Source: Ruminococcus sp. UBA4350 (GTDB lineage: Bacteria; Bacillota; Clostridia; Oscillospirales; Ruminococcaceae). From it: DNA of 7,705 bases. Each line of letters starts with the position of its first letter. Position 1 is the first letter of the stretch. The notes under the pieces are model-generated. The model searched no databases. It was not told the origin of the DNA and saw nothing but the letters and a program-made list of their open reading frames with translations. Below are positions 5,729-7,705 of the stretch, one piece after another. The translations under genes were made by a program, and so were the position numbers. The DNA lies in the NCBI GenBank assembly GCA_002394125.1, contig DGSY01000114.1, positions 1 through 7,705 on the forward strand. The letters are read 5' to 3'.

Positions 5729-5863
5729 TAGCAATCCACAAAAAATGCATAGCTGCACAAATATATCCTCTTTGAAATATGATTTTTCAGCATTCTGACG
5801 AGGCGTGCCGCAGTCTTACCGTATCCTGTCCAGCATATGCATAATAGCAGGAGCGTGATGCAT

Positions 5864-6490
5864 ATGAAACGGATCCTTTGCGGAGCTGTCTGCCTGCTGC
5901 TCTGCGGGTGCGGCGGGAGACAGCCGGATGCGCCGCCTGCGGCCGCTGTTTCTGCTGTGCAGACCGAAGCTGACAGCAGGGCGGAGACGGTCAGGGCAGA
6001 GGCAGCGCGCTGGGCGGCACTTTATGCGGATGAGCCGGCGGCAGTCCGCGCACTGCTCGCGCATGACCGCATCTGCCGGAATTGCAGCTATCAGGCGGAT
6101 GCACCGGAGCGGCATTCGGCATACGGCGCGATGCTCTGCGGCGAGGCAGTCTGCGACGGCTATGCGGCGGCATTTGCGGCGATGATGCAGGCGGCGGACA
6201 TACCGGTGCGGACAGTCACGGGGACGGCGCGGACGGACGGGCAGGAGATTCCGCACGCATGGAATCTGGCGGAGCTGGACGGGCATTGGTATCATATCGA
6301 CTGCACATGGGATGACGGCGATCCGCCCGCGCATACATTTTTTCTCTGCACGGATGCGATGATGCAGGAGACGCATTCATGGGATGCGGCTGCATATCCG
6401 TCTGCGGAGGGCGGAACGATGCGCTATGAGACCGTAGCCGCGGAGATGCTTCAGAATCAGAAAACCCGCTGCCGAACCGGCGCATTTTGA
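5864..6490 (+). CDS. transglutaminase-like-fold lipoprotein
   Basis: The 208-residue product begins with a lipoprotein signal (MKRILCGAVCLLLCGC). The lipobox is L-C-G-C16, so it is likely anchored outside the membrane through a lipidated cysteine. From about residue 60 it has a transglutaminase-like (papain-fold) core: GEAVC97DGYAAAF, H131AWN and HID146CTWDD supply the Cys-His-Asp triad in the expected order and spacing, followed by an aromatic-rich strand. Members of this secreted bacterial family are thought to act as cysteine peptidases or amidases on envelope peptides; the substrate is unknown. In-frame ATGs at 5837, 5858 and 5864 are possible starts. AGGAG at 5849-5853 lies 4 nt from 5858 and 10 nt from 5864, and the latter gives the most typical signal peptide. 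No clear promoter is seen in 5729-5857. It converges on sigE. Confidence 0.85.
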   Translation: MKRILCGAVCLLLCGCGGRQPDAPPAAAVSAVQTEADSRAETVRAEAARWAALYADEPAAVRALLAHDRICRNCSYQADAPERHSAYGAMLCGEAVCDGYAAAFAAMMQAADIPVRTVTGTARTDGQEIPHAWNLAELDGHWYHIDCTWDDGDPPAHTFFLCTDAMMQETHSWDAAAYPSAEGGTMRYETVAAEMLQNQKTRCRTGAF

Positions 6491-6499
6491 TGCAGAATC

Positions 6500-6532
6500 A
6501 CACGCCCGAATGCACACGGCATCCGGGCGTGT
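6500..6532. terminator. hairpin between convergent genes, possible bidirectional terminator
   Basis: ACACGCCCG (6500-6508) pairs perfectly with CGGGCGTGT (6524-6532), and an inner ATGC/GCAT adds pairs after one A-C mismatch. It fills the 51-bp gap between the stop codons of the transglutaminase gene and sigE. Neither side has a T tract, so efficient intrinsic termination is uncertain, but the placement and GC-rich stem suggest a shared terminator or mRNA end protector. Confidence 0.5.
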
Positions 6533-6541
6533 CCGGAAATC

Positions 6542-7264
6542 TTACTGAAAGATCAGCTCCTCCAGATCATCGCGCAGTCTGCGGATGATCTTTTTTTCGA
6601 GCCGTGAAATGTATGACTGTGATATTCCGATCGCATCCGCGACCTCCTTCTGCGTCCGCTCGCGGCCGTCCAGCAGACCGAAGCGCATCTCCATGATCTG
6701 CCGCTCCCGCGGGCGCAGCCGCATGACCGCCTCCCGCAGCAGCCGCCGTTCCGATTCATCCTCGATATTGCGGCAGACCTCGTCCTCCTCTGTGCCGAGC
6801 AGATCGGAGAGCAGCAGCTCATTTCCGTCCCAATCGACATTCAGCGGCTCGTCGATCGAGATCTCCGCACGGTACTGCGCTGTTTTCCGCAGATGCATCA
6901 GGATTTCATTTTCGATGCAGCGCGAAGCATAGGTCGCGAGCTTGATATTCTTCTCCGGATGAAAGGTCGCGACTGCCTTGATGAGTCCGATCGTCCCGAT
7001 CGAAATGAGATCGTCGAGTGATGCTGCCGGGCTCTCAAACTTTTTTGCGATGTATACGACCAGCCGCAGATTATGCACGATGAGCAGATCCCGCGCCGCC
7101 GGATCGCCCTCTGCAAGCGCAGCAAATGCGGCTGTCTCCTGTTCGCGGTTCAGCGGCGGCGGTAGCTGATCCGTCCCGCTGATATAATGCACATCCTGTG
7201 CGCCGTCATCCAGTCCGAGCAGCCGGATCCGGATAAACTGGAGCCATTTCGTAAAAAGCTGCAT
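6542..7264 (-). CDS. sigE: RNA polymerase sporulation sigma factor SigE (pro-form)
   Basis: This 240-residue protein closely resembles sigma-E, the early mother-cell sigma factor. Residues 1 to about 28 (MQLFTKWLQFIRIRLLGLDD...) are the amphipathic pro-sequence that keeps the factor inactive at the membrane until SpoIIGA cuts it. The HYISGTDQLPPPL that follows corresponds to the YYIGGSEALPPPL region of B. subtilis. Region 2 is at about 62-125 (NLRLVVYIAKKFE, DLISIGTIGLIKAV, LATYASRCIENEILMHLR). FDEP-type SIDEPLNVDWDGNELLLSDLLG is at 136-157, split here by the ID/FD difference. Region 4 with its helix-turn-helix TQKEVADAIGISQSYISRLE is at 204-223. The start is taken as ATG 7264 because AGAGGTG lies 6 nt upstream; a GTG at 7273 inside that site would add three residues. 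It follows spoIIGA by about 60 nt. The gene after it is convergent, so sigG does not follow as it does in many relatives. Confidence 0.95.
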   Translation of the reverse strand: MQLFTKWLQFIRIRLLGLDDGAQDVHYISGTDQLPPPLNREQETAAFAALAEGDPAARDLLIVHNLRLVVYIAKKFESPAASLDDLISIGTIGLIKAVATFHPEKNIKLATYASRCIENEILMHLRKTAQYRAEISIDEPLNVDWDGNELLLSDLLGTEEDEVCRNIEDESERRLLREAVMRLRPRERQIMEMRFGLLDGRERTQKEVADAIGISQSYISRLEKKIIRRLRDDLEELIFQ

Positions 7265-7296
7265 TCCAAACACCTCTATAAAAATAGTTTCGATAT

Positions 7297-7323
7297 TTTG
7301 TATGCCTTTCTTTTTACATATGC
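7297..7323 (-). promoter_or_regulatory. possible sigma-E-type promoter directly before sigE
   Basis: The spoIIGA-sigE gap contains, on the minus strand, GCATATG (7317-7323) and CATACAAA (7297-7304), similar to the sigma-E elements KMATATT and CATACAMT. The spacer of 12 nt is about 2 nt shorter than usual, which weakens the call. If real, it would let sigma-E boost its own gene without spoIIGA. Confidence 0.28.
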
Positions 7324-7324
7324 A

Positions 7325-7705
7325 TTACATCAGGACAGCCGGAATGACCGCCGGAGCGCCCTGTTCATCGGTCAGCGCGAGCAGCGCATCGACCTGCCGC
7401 TCCGAATGCTGATCCGCCCGCATGACCGCTGCATGATCCGGCAGAAATGCGGGCAGCAGTCTTGTCCCCGCGACCGTTCTGACCGGTATCATCCGGAATC
7501 CGCGGCATGACCGCGCCGCCGTCTCCGCATCTGCAAAATGCCGCAGCCATGCGGCAAGATGCTCCGTCCCGCAGACGATCACCGGTCTGCCGGAGAAGCC
7601 GTCGCGCAGTGTGTTGCCGGTATCGGCGAGCGCGGGCAAAAGAAGATCCTGCGTACCGAGCCGCAGATGCAGCCGGTATGCGCGATGCGGCAGTGTCCCC
7701 GCCCG
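7325..7705 (-). CDS. spoIIGA: sigma-E processing peptidase SpoIIGA, C-terminal part
   Basis: The last 126 residues of SpoIIGA are visible; the N-terminal membrane domain lies beyond the right edge. SpoIIGA is a membrane-bound aspartic protease that receives the SpoIIR signal from the forespore and cleaves pro-sigma-E in the mother cell. The key evidence is the retropepsin-like motif PALADTGNTLRDGFSGRPVIV, whose Asp (codon at 7622-7624) corresponds to the catalytic D of DTGNxLxDP in B. subtilis. A beta-strand-like YRLHLRLGTQDLLL precedes it, and a RMIPVRTVAGTRLLPAFLPD segment follows, as in the family. The frame is open to the window edge; an in-frame TTG at 7639 is internal, not a start. The gene lies directly upstream of sigE on the same strand, the conserved spoIIG operon order. 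C-terminal length and sequence are otherwise variable in this family. Confidence 0.92.
   Translation of the reverse strand, partial: RAGTLPHRAYRLHLRLGTQDLLLPALADTGNTLRDGFSGRPVIVCGTEHLAAWLRHFADAETAARSCRGFRMIPVRTVAGTRLLPAFLPDHAAVMRADQHSERQVDALLALTDEQGAPAVIPAVLM

Noticed and set aside
5840..5846. CATAATA, a match to the sigma-G -10 form, upstream of the transglutaminase gene
   Set aside because: There is no TGMATA-like element at 17-18 nt upstream, and the start site would fall in the ribosome binding site.

Overview
The window looks like chromosomal DNA from a spore-forming, moderately GC-rich member of the Clostridia, most plausibly Oscillospirales/Ruminococcaceae. This rests on gene content: spoIIGA-sigE, sigK, an FMN-riboswitch-controlled riboflavin ECF transporter, and elongation factor P followed by a clostridial 'CD1247 N-terminal domain' protein. 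The species cannot be named from the sequence. No mobile element, CRISPR array, tRNA or rRNA was seen, and I did not find a convincing new defence or mobile system.

Layout. 1-829 holds the 5' part of a secreted protein with a copper-amine-oxidase-like (stalk) domain on the minus strand, and a divergent control region of about 310 bp with a promoter on each strand and an unusual set of 11-12 bp-phased direct repeats. 830-2701 (+) is a secreted class-C beta-lactamase/PBP4*-type serine hydrolase with a four-helix membrane module at its C terminus, closed by a good intrinsic terminator. 2842-3558 (+) is an uninterrupted gene for pro-sigma-K. It meets ribU (minus strand) tail to tail with a 20-bp overlap. 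ribU is preceded by a textbook FMN riboswitch and its terminator, which follow only 31 nt after the end of the efp/CD1247-domain gene pair (4495-5646, minus). A strong sigma-A promoter lies in front of efp. 5864-6490 (+) is a small transglutaminase-fold lipoprotein. It converges on sigE (minus), separated by a strong hairpin. sigE is preceded by the 3' end of spoIIGA, the pro-sigma-E protease gene, which runs off the window edge.

How the genes work together. SpoIIGA processes pro-sigma-E early in the mother cell and sigma-K takes over late, so the window carries both mother-cell sigma factors about 3 kb apart on opposite strands. The remaining genes are housekeeping (efp, ribU) or envelope-associated (stalk-domain protein, serine hydrolase, transglutaminase lipoprotein). 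Most notable are the absence of sigG directly after sigE, the one-piece sigK whose 3' end overlaps a riboswitch-controlled gene, the riboswitch inside what may be an efp operon, the membrane-fused serine hydrolase, and the phased repeats upstream of the first gene.
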